Notes: a model not told the origin generated them from the sequence alone. Shown: positions 1-8,740, numbered from the stretch's first letter. The stretch is 64,000 nt of DNA from Goleter apudmare HA4340-LM2 (GCA_019359495.1 JAHHHF010000076.1:90476-154475); one strand, 5' to 3'. Numbers and translations: made by a program.

Positions 1-16
1 AAGTTTTGTAGAATAT

Positions 17-76
17 AGGGGCAATTTCCCTGGGGTTATCCTGATTAGATTAGGCGATCGCAGAGAAGTTGCCCCT
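17..76. other. Inverted repeat upstream of cobW
   Basis: Perfect 8-bp arms AGGGGCAA (17-24) and TTGCCCCT (69-76) enclose 44 bases that contain a GCGATCGC site. It may be the terminator of a gene left of the window or part of the cobW leader; there is no T-tract. I saw no B12-box-like sequence, so I do not call a cobalamin riboswitch. Confidence 0.3.
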
Positions 77-124
77 CATGTTTGGCACTATTTGCAAAAT
101 ATCTCAACAATCAGGGAAAATGCA

Positions 125-145
125 AGGAGGTGCAAAATTCCTCCT
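125..145 (+). promoter_or_regulatory. Hairpin covering a strong Shine-Dalgarno-like sequence before cobW
   Basis: AGGAGG (125-130) can pair perfectly with CCTCCT (140-145) across a 9-base loop, just before the cobW ATG at 151. The AGGAGG is about 20 bases from the ATG, farther than usual. It may be brought near or masked by the hairpin, or may serve no role in initiation. A translational control role is inference only. Confidence 0.35.
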
Positions 146-150
146 AAACA

Positions 151-1191
151 ATGGCTACAAAAATTCCTGTCACAGTAATTACAGGCTTCTTAGGTAGTGG
201 TAAAACCAGCCTGATTCGCCACCTGCTACAAAACAACCAAGGACGCCGGATTGCAGTTTTAGTCAACGAATTTGGCGAACTCGGTATTGATGGGGAATTG
301 TTGAAATCCTGTCAAATTTGCCCTGAAGATGGTGATCAGGGGAGTAATATTTTTGAGTTGACTAATGGTTGCTTATGCTGTACTGTCCAGGAAGAATTTT
401 TTCCTACAATGCAACAGTTGCTGAAGCGGCGAGATAGCATCGACTGCATTTTGATTGAAACTTCTGGTTTAGCTTTACCAAAACCCCTGGTAAAAGCTTT
501 TCGTTGGCAAGAAATTCGCGCTGGTGCGACAGTAGATGCAGTCATTACCGTCGTCGATTGTGCAGCAGTAGCAGCCGGGACATTTGCAAGTGATCCAGAA
601 GCGATCGCCGCTCAACGGCAAGCAGATGATAGCCTAGAACACGAAACACCATTGCAAGAACTGTTTGAAGACCAACTGGCTTGTGCAGATTTAGTGGTGT
701 TGAATAAAACTGATTTAGTGGATGCAGAAACTAAGGCGCGAGTTGAAGAGTTAGTTAAACAAGAATTACCCAGAGTTGTGAAAATTGTTGAGAGCGACCG
801 GGGTCAACTCGATGCATCTATCTTACTAGGGTTTCAAGCCGCAGTTGAAGATAACCTAGATAGCCGTCCCAGTCATCACGACACCGAAGAAGACCACGAC
901 CACGACGAAGAGATTACCTCCACCCACGTAATTTTAGATCGTGCATTTGACCCAGAAAAACTGCAAAAACAGTTGCAAGCATTAGCCAACCAACAAGAAA
1001 TTTACCGCATTAAAGGCTTTGTCGCAGTGCCAAACAAATCTATGCGGTTAGTTATGCAAGGCGTAGGAACACGATTTGATCAATTTTATGATCGTCCTTG
1101 GGAGCCAGAAGAAGCAAGACAAACCCGCTTAGTTTTCATTGGTCGTGATTTGAAATTTTCAGAAATAGAGTCGCAACTGGTGGCTTTATAA
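151..1191 (+). CDS. cobW: CobW, G3E-family GTPase
   Basis: Metal-chaperone GTPase of the CobW/COG0523 group, which in bacteria acts with aerobic cobalamin (vitamin B12) synthesis or metal delivery. The 346-residue protein has a Walker A motif GFLGSGKT at about residues 12-19, the family's metal-site motif CLCC at 74-77, an ETSGLA switch region near 111, and NKTD guanine recognition near 185. A His/Asp-rich linker (about 241-254, HHDTEEDHDHDEE) leads into the C-terminal CobW_C domain; such linkers often bind metal. The length fits CobW proper. It stands alone, followed by an ABA4-like gene, so the substrate cannot be read from neighbours. COG0523 paralogues for zinc also exist, so cobalt specificity is likely but not proven. 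The window also holds a B12-dependent ribonucleotide reductase, which shows that the cell uses cobalamin. Confidence 0.85.
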   Translation: MATKIPVTVITGFLGSGKTSLIRHLLQNNQGRRIAVLVNEFGELGIDGELLKSCQICPEDGDQGSNIFELTNGCLCCTVQEEFFPTMQQLLKRRDSIDCILIETSGLALPKPLVKAFRWQEIRAGATVDAVITVVDCAAVAAGTFASDPEAIAAQRQADDSLEHETPLQELFEDQLACADLVVLNKTDLVDAETKARVEELVKQELPRVVKIVESDRGQLDASILLGFQAAVEDNLDSRPSHHDTEEDHDHDEEITSTHVILDRAFDPEKLQKQLQALANQQEIYRIKGFVAVPNKSMRLVMQGVGTRFDQFYDRPWEPEEARQTRLVFIGRDLKFSEIESQLVAL

Positions 1192-1428
1192 GTTAAAACA
1201 CATCTAAAATTGCATAACCACTCATGAAGGTCGTCATTGGTCATTCGTTATTCCTCATTTGTATTAACAAAAGACAAGGGACAAATAACTAATGATAGTC
1301 TCCATCAGAGAATATGTAATTTGAACGCACATCAGCCTATTTTTTGGGCATGGGGCAATTCAATCTAAAATCTAAAATTCCTACTCCCCATCTCCCCACC
1401 TCCCAATCTCCTCCACTTCTTCGTCTCT
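1192..1428. other. Intergenic stretch between cobW and the ABA4-like gene
   Basis: AT-rich spacer with the short repeated words common between Nostoc genes (variants of GTCATTTGT and GACAAATAAC). ATTCGTTATTCC and later GGGACAAATAAC form a loose foldback. No coding potential or clear promoter was seen. Confidence 0.3.
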
Positions 1429-1908
1429 ATGAATATCACTCAACTATTCGACATTGCTAATCTTTTCGTTTTGCCATTTTGGGCATTAATGATTCTCCTC
1501 CCCAATTGGCAAGTAACACGGCGCATCATGGAATCGTATCTACCATTTGTTATATTAGCTGGGGCATATTTGTATTTGTTTGTCAGCAGCATTACACCAG
1601 AAAATGCCCAAGCTTTATCTAACCCCCAATTAGCAGATATTGCCCGCTTTTTTGCTGATGAAACAGCTGTTGCTACTGGCTGGATTCATTTTTTAGTAAT
1701 GGATTTATTTGTCGGTCGCTGGATATATTGGGAAGGGCAAAAAACAGGTATTTGGACATTTCATTCCCTTGCCTTCTGCTTATTTGCAGGGCCTTTAGGG
1801 TTACTTTCTCACATCTTTACTTATTGGGTAAGCAAAAGATTTTTTCCGCATGTTGAAACCGAAGCCACAGCAATAGATCAAAAAGCTGCTTCATCTACCA
1901 GTACCTAA
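1429..1908 (+). CDS. ABA4-like (DUF4281) integral membrane protein
   Basis: A 159-residue protein with about four hydrophobic segments (near residues 5-25, 38-53, 83-102 and 112-132). It matches the ABA4-like/DUF4281 family of cyanobacteria and plastids. Family signatures include FVLPFWALMILLPNW near the start and GWIHFLVMDLFVGRWIYWE in the third segment. In Arabidopsis, ABA4 is needed for neoxanthin formation. Cyanobacteria make no neoxanthin, so the bacterial role is unclear; a link to carotenoid or thylakoid membranes is inference. The ATG at 1429 has only CT-rich sequence before it and no clear Shine-Dalgarno. The C-terminal 20 residues are polar and poorly conserved. Confidence 0.75.
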   Translation: MNITQLFDIANLFVLPFWALMILLPNWQVTRRIMESYLPFVILAGAYLYLFVSSITPENAQALSNPQLADIARFFADETAVATGWIHFLVMDLFVGRWIYWEGQKTGIWTFHSLAFCLFAGPLGLLSHIFTYWVSKRFFPHVETEATAIDQKAASSTST

Positions 1909-2042
1909 TTTTTGTCAATTTTACCAATTTGAATCATCTTTGCAACTCTTAAATTGGTTTTAAGATTCCTAGGGGCGTCCGCTTTTTGCCTTCCAGCAGG
2001 GTATAAGTGTTCGCCCCTAGTCTTTGCTATTAAATGAAAAAA

Positions 2043-2261
2043 CTACGAAACTTGAGCCTCTCTGTAGTTAGCATCTAACCAGCAACGTGGTAAACCTTCA
2101 CCAGAAGGAAAAATTAGATTTTCTTTTTTGAAGGTATCAGGTTCTTGTTCTTCTTGACCTTCTTGGTCTTGTGCATGAACTTCATCACTATTGGGATCAA
2201 TTAATTCTTGAATATCAAGAATTTTGACTAAATCCTGGGAGTTTTTGAGTTGTAAAAACAT
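2043..2261 (-). CDS. Small acidic conserved cyanobacterial protein
   Basis: A 72-residue soluble protein of unknown function. The start chosen is the internal ATG giving MFLQLKNSQDL, because GGAG sits 10-13 bases upstream; a longer reading from 2279 adds six residues without a better signal. The middle is very acidic and Gln-rich (QDQEGQEEQEP), and the end has a patterned LPRCWLDANYREA. I recall close relatives in other Nostoc genomes but no assigned role. The next upstream gene (DUF3181, same strand) lies about 90 bases away, so co-transcription is possible. Confidence 0.6.
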   Translation of the reverse strand: MFLQLKNSQDLVKILDIQELIDPNSDEVHAQDQEGQEEQEPDTFKKENLIFPSGEGLPRCWLDANYREAQVS

Positions 2262-2354
2262 AGTAAATACACTCCACAATTTCAGAACAAAACCGCCAGA
2301 TTTCCTAAGTCTTGGAGAAGTAGGGAATCTGGTTTATTGTTACTCAGACAAGAA

Positions 2355-2663
2355 TTAAATCTCGCGCTGATATTTTTCTAGAATATCTACCAAGTTGACC
2401 TGTCCTTGTAATGGTAGTAAATCAATCAAAGGCAGTTCTTTTCTTCCGCCACCAATTTTCACTGGGATAGATTCCAGGATGCCGATTACACGGTCTTCAG
2501 TGACAGACTTGGAGGTTATTAAAGGATACAACTGCTCGGCAACAACTGTGTGTAGTTTGGCATCAGATAAATAAAGATGCCATTTAGCAATATCTATGTA
2601 GATATTTTCGCCAATTTCGGCTGCTAGGGCTTCAAGTAGTTCTGTAGTATTAGTCTTAGCCAT
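2355..2663 (-). CDS. DUF3181 family protein
   Basis: A 102-residue soluble protein, recognised as the cyanobacterial DUF3181 family by its near-invariant N-terminal pattern: TELLEALAAEIGENIYIDIA, followed by KWHLYLSDAKLH. The rest predicts a small alpha/beta fold with no membrane segment or catalytic motif I can name. It is the usual family length. It shares strand with the small acidic gene downstream (gap about 90 bases). Function unknown. Confidence 0.7.
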   Translation of the reverse strand: MAKTNTTELLEALAAEIGENIYIDIAKWHLYLSDAKLHTVVAEQLYPLITSKSVTEDRVIGILESIPVKIGGGRKELPLIDLLPLQGQVNLVDILEKYQREI

Positions 2664-2782
2664 AAAGATAACCCTATTTTGATCAAGAGCATAAACTCTT
2701 AAGCTATTTCATATTATCGCTCAATTAGCCAGGCTGAATCTACAGTCACAGGTTACAATTGCCCCAGCATGATCATCCTTCA

Positions 2783-3067
2783 TCAGGTTGATTTGGTTGG
2801 TGGCTCGGAGTAGTCAGCGATCGCACTAATATAAATCAAATGCACCAACAATACTCCTATCCAACCCGCCGTTATCCAAGGAAGCCATTCCCAGGTAGCG
2901 GCTTTGAGATTATGGGCAAACCACAGCCCAGAATTAATCGTAGCGGCGATCGCCACATGTACGGCAAAATTCATGCGGTCATCGATTTTACGGTAAGCGG
3001 GGTCTTTGCGATCAGGTTTGGTAGGCCAGCGAGGAGGCATAAATATTTGTTGCAGATTTTGATTCAC
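2783..3067 (-). CDS. Conserved cyanobacterial two-helix membrane protein
   Basis: A 94-residue protein. The N-terminal 30 residues are basic and proline-rich (PPRWPTKPDRKDPAYRKIDDRM), followed by two predicted membrane helices at about 32-53 and 60-84, a 2TM-type arrangement. Proteins starting with a PPRWP-like motif and ending in two helices recur in cyanobacteria; I know no assigned function. Likely in the thylakoid or cytoplasmic membrane. An opposite-strand reading frame over the same bases is a shadow. Confidence 0.6.
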   Translation of the reverse strand: MNQNLQQIFMPPRWPTKPDRKDPAYRKIDDRMNFAVHVAIAATINSGLWFAHNLKAATWEWLPWITAGWIGVLLVHLIYISAIADYSEPPTKST

Positions 3068-3159
3068 CCTAATTATTTTAAAGTTTTTGGGGCTGGGGTT
3101 GCTATGTAACCCAGAAAACTTTCATGCGACGAGACTCAATATTTTATACGCCACTTGCT

Positions 3160-3199
3160 TTAAGCCAGGGAACCTCGCCAACGCAGTGGCTTAACTTTT
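3160..3199. terminator. Inverted repeat followed by T-run
   Basis: TTAAGCCA (3160-3167) and TGGCTTAA (3187-3194) form a perfect 8-bp stem with a 19-base loop, followed by CTTTTT on the plus strand. No plus-strand gene ends just before it, so it may be a repeat remnant rather than a working terminator. Confidence 0.25.
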
Positions 3200-3382
3200 T
3201 CAACAATCTCCTACTTTATTATTTGAACTATTGACAAATCCTCCAGCAAAGGAAACCAAGTACAGCTAGCCTTTGATTCTCACCTTTGATTCTAATTACT
3301 TAAAACTTATTCACCTTTTTGATAGAGGGAGTTAATGTATCCACTTGTGAAGATGGAAACAACCTTTATGAGGTGGACAAAC

Positions 3383-3580
3383 ATGGCTAAGGCAAATCCA
3401 GTTGAAATCCAAAAGCATTTAAAGGGTGTTGATTATCCTGCTGGTAAGCAAGAATTAATTCAACATGCTAGACAGCAAAAAGCTGACCAAGATGTGCTTT
3501 CAATACTAGAGCAGTTGCCAGACAATGTAGAGTTCAGCAATCCCACTGATCTCAACAAAGCCATAGGCGATATCCAGTAG
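3383..3580 (+). CDS. DUF2795 domain protein
   Basis: A 65-residue protein that is almost entirely one DUF2795 domain. This is a small helical domain with pattern NPVEIQKHLKGVDYPAGKQELIQHA, then a second half ending in LEQLPDNVEFSNPTDLNKAIG. The start is set by AGGTGG six bases upstream of ATG 3383; a reading from 3335 would add 16 unlike residues. DUF2795 proteins are widespread in cyanobacteria and actinobacteria. Their function is not established; a nucleic-acid or stress role has been suggested but nothing here tests that. Confidence 0.75.
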   Translation: MAKANPVEIQKHLKGVDYPAGKQELIQHARQQKADQDVLSILEQLPDNVEFSNPTDLNKAIGDIQ

Positions 3581-3754
3581 TACTAATTCGTAATTATGAA
3601 AGCTTTATATTGCAAGGGTTGACAGATTATACTCTGTTGCTTAGTTGGGGGAAAATTGGTGTTGTACCAATACCAATTTGAACTCAGAATCAGACAGATA
3701 CAATCCCGGAAGCATTTTGCAAATCTGACTTTCTTAATTTTGAATCAGTGTAAC

Positions 3755-4267
3755 TTATTTTGCTGGTGGGAAATATGCTCCCGATTTCCCGCCAGTCTTG
3801 CTTACAAGCCGAATCTCTGCAATTTGAATTGACTTTTCTAAGGCTTTTGCCATATCGTACAAAGTCAAGGCCGCCACAGAAACGGCAGTTAAAGCTTCCA
3901 TTTCTACACCCGTTTCGGCTTTGGTTTTGACGATCGCCTGAATTTCATAGCCTGGGAGTTGGGGATCTGGTGTCACTGTCACCTCTACTTTTTGCAAAGG
4001 CAGGGGATGACACAAGGGAATTAAATTGGCTGTCTGTTTAGCTGCCATAATCCCAGCCAGTCTGGCAGTCGCCAAGACATCTCCTTTCGGGGCATTTCCA
4101 GCTTGAATGGCGGCAAAAGTTGCTGGTAGCATCCGCACTTTACCTGTGGCAATGGCTTGGCGCACCGTGGCTACTTTCTCGGAAACATCCACCATCTGCG
4201 CCTGTCCTTGGCGATCTAGATGGGTTAAGTCGGCAGCAGAATTAGATAAATAATTTTCTTGCGTCAT
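3755..4267 (-). CDS. moaC: MoaC, cyclic pyranopterin monophosphate synthase
   Basis: Second step of molybdenum cofactor synthesis: converts the MoaA product, 3',8-cyclo-7,8-dihydro-GTP, to cyclic pyranopterin monophosphate in the cytosol. The 170-residue protein carries the family motifs LCHPLP at 85-90 and [13 protein letters not shown] at 114-126, and the conserved Asp in [12 protein letters not shown] near 138. Length is typical. It is followed, 35 bases upstream on the other strand, by tRNA-Arg. moaB lies far away at 62.8 kb, so the Moco genes are dispersed here; moaA is not in the window. Enzymes of this type form hexamers. Confidence 0.95.
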   Translation of the reverse strand: MTQENYLSNSAADLTHLDRQGQAQMVDVSEKVATVRQAIATGKVRMLPATFAAIQAGNAPKGDVLATARLAGIMAAKQTANLIPLCHPLPLQKVEVTVTPDPQLPGYEIQAIVKTKAETGVEMEALTAVSVAALTLYDMAKALEKSIQIAEIRLVSKTGGKSGAYFPPAK

Positions 4268-4302
4268 TTTGAGAGAACATGCTATTATAATTTTCTGGAC
4301 AG

Positions 4303-4376
4303 GGGCGTGTAGCTCAGTGGACTAGAGCACGTGGCTACGGACCACGGTGTCGGGGGTTCGAATCCCTCCTCGCCCG
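4303..4376 (+). tRNA. tRNA-Arg (anticodon ACG)
   Basis: A 74-base cloverleaf. Acceptor GGGCGTG pairs with CTCGCCC with a T-T mismatch at the sixth pair. The anticodon stem CGTGG/CCACG encloses loop CTACGGA with anticodon ACG, where A34 is expected to be edited to inosine by TadA. The T stem is GGGGG/CCCTC with loop TTCGAAT. The discriminator base is G4376; CCA is not encoded. Confidence 0.95.
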
Positions 4377-4416
4377 TTCATCAAAAGCAGAGATGCAATT
4401 TATTGTATCTTTGTTT

Positions 4417-5646
4417 TTATATTTTATTTAACGAGTAGACATCTTCACCGCGACCAAAGGCAAAGCGTAGAGAACGAGGTAAGTTTTTGCTGGACTGGGT
4501 GAGGAAAATCAGCAATGCGAGAGAAGTTAAGCCAGCACAGAAACCAAACACTTTGTGGTATCCGAGTGGTTCGGCAAAAGCGCCGAGAACAGGTGCAGCG
4601 ATCGCAATACCGAGGTCAAATCCTGCGATACATAGAGCAAACATGCGTCCCCGTTCTTGTGGTAATGAGCGGTCTGCCATCATTGTTGTCATCATAGAAA
4701 TCAGCGTACCACCACCACAACCCTCAAAGCAGGCAGCCAGCAAGAAACTGAGTGTACTGTGGGCTTGCCATAGCAACAACATAGACAAAGTGTAAGCCAT
4801 GAGGCTGCAAGTGATAAACAAACCGCGACCAAAGCGATCGCTAGCCCGACCAACAAATAGCCTGACACTAAAACTAGCGATCGCCGCAGTTGTAAAAAAC
4901 CACCCCACATTCAAATCTATACCAGTTGATTTGATAAATAGTGCCACGAAGGTATACACAGCACCAACAGCCAGCCCAACTAGCAACATCACTAGTGTTG
5001 GTACTCTCACCCGTGGACTGATTAACAGACGCCAAAACTGGCGATGGTGATTTTCTGTTAGTTGGATTTGCACTGGTGGATTGACAAGTTGAAAAGTACC
5101 TAAAAGCCCCACAAAAGCCAATTCAGCTGCAACCAGAAATAAAATTGGGTAGCCCACCTCAGCTTGTAAATATCCTCCCAAAATCGGCCCAATCGCCAAA
5201 CCTATAGGAGTGGTCAAACTCATGTAACCAATAATTGCACCACGACTAGCGTTAGGGGCTAAATCTGCCACCAATGCACTGTAACCAGTAGTGAAAGCAG
5301 CAATGCTAATACCGTGGAAGGCGCGTACCGCCGTTAACATTGCCATCGATTTAAACACCAAGTAACCAAAGGGGGCGATCGTGGCGATCATTGTCCCAAT
5401 TAACAAGAGAATTTTCCGACCACGTTGATCTGCTAACCGTCCCAGCATGGGGCGAAAAACCAACAATCCGATCGCAACTCCCCCCATGACAATGCCAATT
5501 TGCTGCTTACTCGCCCCCGCATCCTCCAGGTAGAGTGGTAGGGTTGGTAACAAAGTAGCAATACTAGACCAGAATAATAAACCTGCTGTAAATAACATCA
5601 GCAGGTTACGCCGCAGATGGGCGTCAAAACTATCAAAAGCTTTCAA
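4417..5646 (-). CDS. MFS transporter
   Basis: A 409-residue major facilitator carrier with about twelve hydrophobic segments. The MFS motif A equivalent is in the first cytoplasmic loop (GRLADQRGRKILL, near residues 69-81), and its half-repeat is GRASDRFGRGLFI in the second half. The N-terminal LFTAGLLFWSSIATLLPTLPLYLEDAG reads as helix 1, and GAIIGYMSLTTPIGLAIGPILGG holds the drug/proton-antiporter-like motif C pattern. Such proteins export drugs or move small metabolites across the cytoplasmic membrane; the substrate cannot be told. It lies head to tail with the glycosyltransferase 43 bases upstream (5690), so the two may share a transcript. Confidence 0.85.
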   Translation of the reverse strand: MKAFDSFDAHLRRNLLMLFTAGLLFWSSIATLLPTLPLYLEDAGASKQQIGIVMGGVAIGLLVFRPMLGRLADQRGRKILLLIGTMIATIAPFGYLVFKSMAMLTAVRAFHGISIAAFTTGYSALVADLAPNASRGAIIGYMSLTTPIGLAIGPILGGYLQAEVGYPILFLVAAELAFVGLLGTFQLVNPPVQIQLTENHHRQFWRLLISPRVRVPTLVMLLVGLAVGAVYTFVALFIKSTGIDLNVGWFFTTAAIASFSVRLFVGRASDRFGRGLFITCSLMAYTLSMLLLWQAHSTLSFLLAACFEGCGGGTLISMMTTMMADRSLPQERGRMFALCIAGFDLGIAIAAPVLGAFAEPLGYHKVFGFCAGLTSLALLIFLTQSSKNLPRSLRFAFGRGEDVYSLNKI

Positions 5647-5689
5647 GATAGATTAATTAATATTAAATGAGTTTTGTTTCTCTGTTACG

Positions 5690-6700
5690 CTACTTAACAT
5701 TTTGTCCCACTACCTCCCGCACCCGATAGATGGGGCGTCCTTGGGATTCGTGGTATGTACGCATCAACAACTCTGCCAAAAGACCAAAGCAAAACAGTTG
5801 TACCCCCGTTACCAGCAGCAGTACCGCCAAAATCAGCAGTGGACGATTACCAATCATCTCACCTAAAGCCAATTTGACGAAAGTCAAGTACATACCAATT
5901 CCCGTACCCACCACCATAGAAATTAAGCCCAACAACCCAAAAACATGCATCGGCCGGGTGAGGAACTTTTTCATAAACAAAATAGTTAACAAATCCATCA
6001 ACACCCGGAATGTCCGCGACAGTCCATATTTACTGCGACCAAAGCGACGGGCGTGATGACGCACAGGCATTTCTGTGATTCTAGCCCCTTCAATGTATGC
6101 CAAAGCAGGTAAAAAGCGGTGGAGTTCTCCATAAAGATTCATATCAGCCACCAATTCCGCCCGATAAGCCTTTAAAGAACAACCATAGTCATGAATATCT
6201 ACGCTAGTAGTACGCCGAATTAACCAATTTGCAATTTTAGAAGGAAGTAGCCGATTTATCGCCCCATCTTGGCGTTTTTGCCGCCAACCACTCACCAAAT
6301 CGTAACCCTCATCCAACTTTGCCAACAGCATGGGGATATCAGCCGGGTCATTTTGCAAGTCAGCATCTAAAGTCACGATCGCTTTCCCCACAGCATAATT
6401 AAACCCCGCCGCCATGGCCGCCGTTTGACCATAATTACGCCGTAGAATCACCGCCTTTAAATCACTGCCTCCTAGGGCTGCATTCTTGAGAAACTCCGCC
6501 GAACCATCTGTAGAACCATCATCCACACAGATGATCTCATAACTTAACCCACTAGCTAACAAAGTAGACGCGATCGCCTCCAACAACAAGGGCAAACTCT
6601 CCACCTCATCACGCACCGGCACAACCACCGACACATCTGGAACCACACTCAAAATCCCGCCATGTTCCCCAATTTTCTCCGAAACCAACTCACTCCTCAT
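5690..6700 (-). CDS. Family 2 glycosyltransferase, membrane-anchored (DPM1/GtrB type)
   Basis: A 336-residue GT2 enzyme that likely transfers a sugar from a nucleotide donor to a polyprenyl phosphate. The GT-A fold is seen in VSVVVPVRDEVESLP (23-37), the VDDGSTDGS metal/nucleotide site at 59-67, DADLQND at 112-118, and the HHARRFGRSKYG acceptor-side loop near 218-229. Two membrane helices follow (about 255-277 and 289-311), the usual DPM/GtrB arrangement. It is 14 bases from the NlpC/P60 gene upstream and probably in an operon with it. This suggests envelope glycan work, though no dedicated acceptor gene is near. Confidence 0.85.
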   Translation of the reverse strand: MRSELVSEKIGEHGGILSVVPDVSVVVPVRDEVESLPLLLEAIASTLLASGLSYEIICVDDGSTDGSAEFLKNAALGGSDLKAVILRRNYGQTAAMAAGFNYAVGKAIVTLDADLQNDPADIPMLLAKLDEGYDLVSGWRQKRQDGAINRLLPSKIANWLIRRTTSVDIHDYGCSLKAYRAELVADMNLYGELHRFLPALAYIEGARITEMPVRHHARRFGRSKYGLSRTFRVLMDLLTILFMKKFLTRPMHVFGLLGLISMVVGTGIGMYLTFVKLALGEMIGNRPLLILAVLLLVTGVQLFCFGLLAELLMRTYHESQGRPIYRVREVVGQNVK

Positions 6701-6714
6701 ATTCCTCTGCGCCC

Positions 6715-7416
6715 TCAGCGTCTCTGCGGTTTATAACTCTTCACAACCCTACCAGCACCGCGCAGCTGTTGATAATATGACCGACTCACCTCATCTCCCT
6801 GTTCCGACAAAATATCAATTCCAATTCCATTTCGTCCCTGAGACTTCCCAGAACTATGAATATAACGACCATCACCCAAATACAAACCTACATGAGTAGC
6901 CTTTTCGGGAGTACCAAAAAACACCAAATCTCCTGGTGCTAATTCCGTTATGGAAATTGATTGAGTGAAAACTTCCTGCTGATAAGCATCTCTAGGTAGC
7001 CAAATCCCCACCGAGACAAACGCCGCCTGCATCAACCCCGAACAATCGTAATTTGGCGCTACCGTACCACCCCAAAGGTAATAATTAGCTTGTTGCATCG
7101 CTTTGTGAGTAAAAGCAATCACCTCTGGGAGCAATTTTTTAATCTCAGATTCCGTCAATGATTGCGCCTGATAAGGTAAAGTAGCTGGTTGTAGTAAACC
7201 CAAATCGCCAAGAGCAACCCATCCTGGATAATCATCCTCACACAAATACACCTCAACTGCTGCATCCTGATGATTTAATGTTACCCGTAAATGTCGCCCT
7301 GCTGCGGCTTGAGTTGCCAAACTCTCACATGCAGGAGAACTATATAAGTTTAAGTCAGCGAGACAAGAGTACTCAACTACTTGCTGATTGGGGATTGTAG
7401 ATTGATTTGTGACCAT
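6715..7416 (-). CDS. NlpC/P60 peptidase with N-terminal SH3b domain
   Basis: A 233-residue cell-wall cysteine peptidase. The N-terminal bacterial SH3 domain spans about 15-80 (YSCLADLNLYSSPAC onward) and is followed by an NlpC/P60 domain. The catalytic Cys is C125 in YDCSGLMQ, His is H175 in THVGLYLG, and the third polar residue is H187 in YIHSSG. It closely resembles the structurally studied Anabaena variabilis and Nostoc punctiforme gamma-D-glutamyl-diamino-acid endopeptidases, which cut the murein recycling tripeptide between D-Glu and the diamino acid. No signal peptide is visible, which fits cytosolic recycling. The start codon is only 22 bases from that of the divergent serine hydrolase. 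Confidence 0.9.
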   Translation of the reverse strand: MVTNQSTIPNQQVVEYSCLADLNLYSSPACESLATQAAAGRHLRVTLNHQDAAVEVYLCEDDYPGWVALGDLGLLQPATLPYQAQSLTESEIKKLLPEVIAFTHKAMQQANYYLWGGTVAPNYDCSGLMQAAFVSVGIWLPRDAYQQEVFTQSISITELAPGDLVFFGTPEKATHVGLYLGDGRYIHSSGKSQGRNGIGIDILSEQGDEVSRSYYQQLRGAGRVVKSYKPQRR

Positions 7417-7438
7417 ACTGCAAGGCTAATAGCTAAAA

Positions 7439-8377
7439 ATGATTTTCTTCCGTAAAGACGAACAACTCGAAAATATCGCCTCCAACATTTTAGAAACTAC
7501 CTGGGCAAAATTTCCTACCTTAGCCCGTAACCAAATCGCCCTGACATGGATTGTCTACGATCCGCCTGTACTAGTAAATACTGGTGGCGCTTTAACCCCA
7601 GATGCCTTTTGGAACCACATTAACCGTGGTTTTACTTATCGCGGTGTTGAGAGAATTTACCCAGCGAGTGTAGTCAAGTTGTTTTACCTGGTGGCGGTAA
7701 ATGAATGGCTGGAAAGAGGGATGACGCAAACTTCCAAGGAATTAGAAAGAGCTATCCGCGATATGATTGTAGACTCCAGTAATGATGCCACCAGCTTAGT
7801 TGTGGATGTTCTCAGTGGCACTACTTCTGGCCCAGAGTTACCAGTAGGGCCATTCGACACCTGGAAATCACAGCGTCAGATTGTGAACCGTTACTACCAG
7901 ACTTTAGGTTGGGAAGAAATGGAGACAATCAACGTCTGTCAAAAAACTTGGGGTGATGGCCCTTATGGACGGGAGAGGGTATTTTATGGAGAGACGTTGG
8001 AAAATCGCAACATGCTGACAACCAACGCGATCGCCAGATTATTACATAGTATTATCGGTGGCGTGGCAGTTTCCAGTGGGCGATCGCAAGGGATGATGGC
8101 TTTGCTCAAACGCAGTCTCAATCCTGATGATTTACCCACCGATGTCGAAGAAGATCAAGTTACAGGTTTTTTGGGTGGTGGACTACCCCAAACTGCTCAA
8201 ATTTGGTCAAAGGCGGGTTGGACAAGTCAAGTTCGTCATGATGCTGCGTATATTGAAATACCAGATCAACATCCATATCTTTTAGTGGTATTTACTGAGG
8301 GAAAAGCTAACGCGAAAAGTAGAGCTATTTTACCCTTTGTTTCCCAGCTATTTACGGAGGCGATCGCTACTCTGTAA
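7439..8377 (+). CDS. Serine hydrolase, class A beta-lactamase/PBP-like
   Basis: A 312-residue penicillin-recognising-type serine hydrolase. The SxxK motif is S77-V-V-K80 (YPASVVKLFYL), the SxN/SDN counterpart is SND at about 114-116, and the KTG counterpart is KAG near 257 (WSKAGWTSQVRHD), so the third box is altered. No signal peptide is visible: the N-terminus (MIFFRKDEQLENIA) is polar, unlike a secreted beta-lactamase. A cytosolic or peptide-directed hydrolase is therefore possible. The gene is divergent from the wall peptidase with only 22 bases between start codons, suggesting shared control. True beta-lactam hydrolysis is not implied. Confidence 0.75.
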   Translation: MIFFRKDEQLENIASNILETTWAKFPTLARNQIALTWIVYDPPVLVNTGGALTPDAFWNHINRGFTYRGVERIYPASVVKLFYLVAVNEWLERGMTQTSKELERAIRDMIVDSSNDATSLVVDVLSGTTSGPELPVGPFDTWKSQRQIVNRYYQTLGWEEMETINVCQKTWGDGPYGRERVFYGETLENRNMLTTNAIARLLHSIIGGVAVSSGRSQGMMALLKRSLNPDDLPTDVEEDQVTGFLGGGLPQTAQIWSKAGWTSQVRHDAAYIEIPDQHPYLLVVFTEGKANAKSRAILPFVSQLFTEAIATL

Positions 8378-8407
8378 TCGAGGTTGAGTAATTGGCGATC
8401 GTGGAAT

Positions 8408-8496
8408 TGAGTTTGTAGTGACGACTTTAGTCAAGACGCTCCCATAGCTTCCCTGTAGAGGTACAAAAAAGGCTAGAGCCGCTTACTACGAACTCA
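8408..8496. repeat. Short foldback element (TTCGTAGT/GACTTTAGTC family), copy 1
   Basis: An 89-base element with imperfect terminal inverted repeats: TGAGTTTGTAGTGA (8408-8421) against TTACTACGAACTCA (8483-8496), 12 of 14 pairs. It has a GACTTTAGTC palindrome just inside the left end. Related copies are seen near 18544 and 52090. The gap 8378-8740 otherwise holds only the leader of the next gene. Confidence 0.55.
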
Positions 8497-8740
8497 ATGT
8501 TTGATCTGTTCCTGCCAGTTTACTGAGACCACAATATAAATCATAAAAAGATAATTTTGTCAACCGTCAAAATCAGGATGTACCATTGCTGCTTTTGGTA
8601 TTAAAAACTCAGTAATTATGTCAAATTCAAGATGTAATGACTGGTAGTTTAGTGTTAAATTTTGATTGTTGCCAAGATTTCTTGACTTCACACCACAGAG
8701 TCGCTTATCTGTATGTGACAGTATTTGATGAGGAGTGAAT

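Noticed and set aside
2840..3109. 89-codon plus-strand frame
   Set aside because: It is the shadow of the two-helix membrane protein on the other strand, whose composition is far more protein-like.
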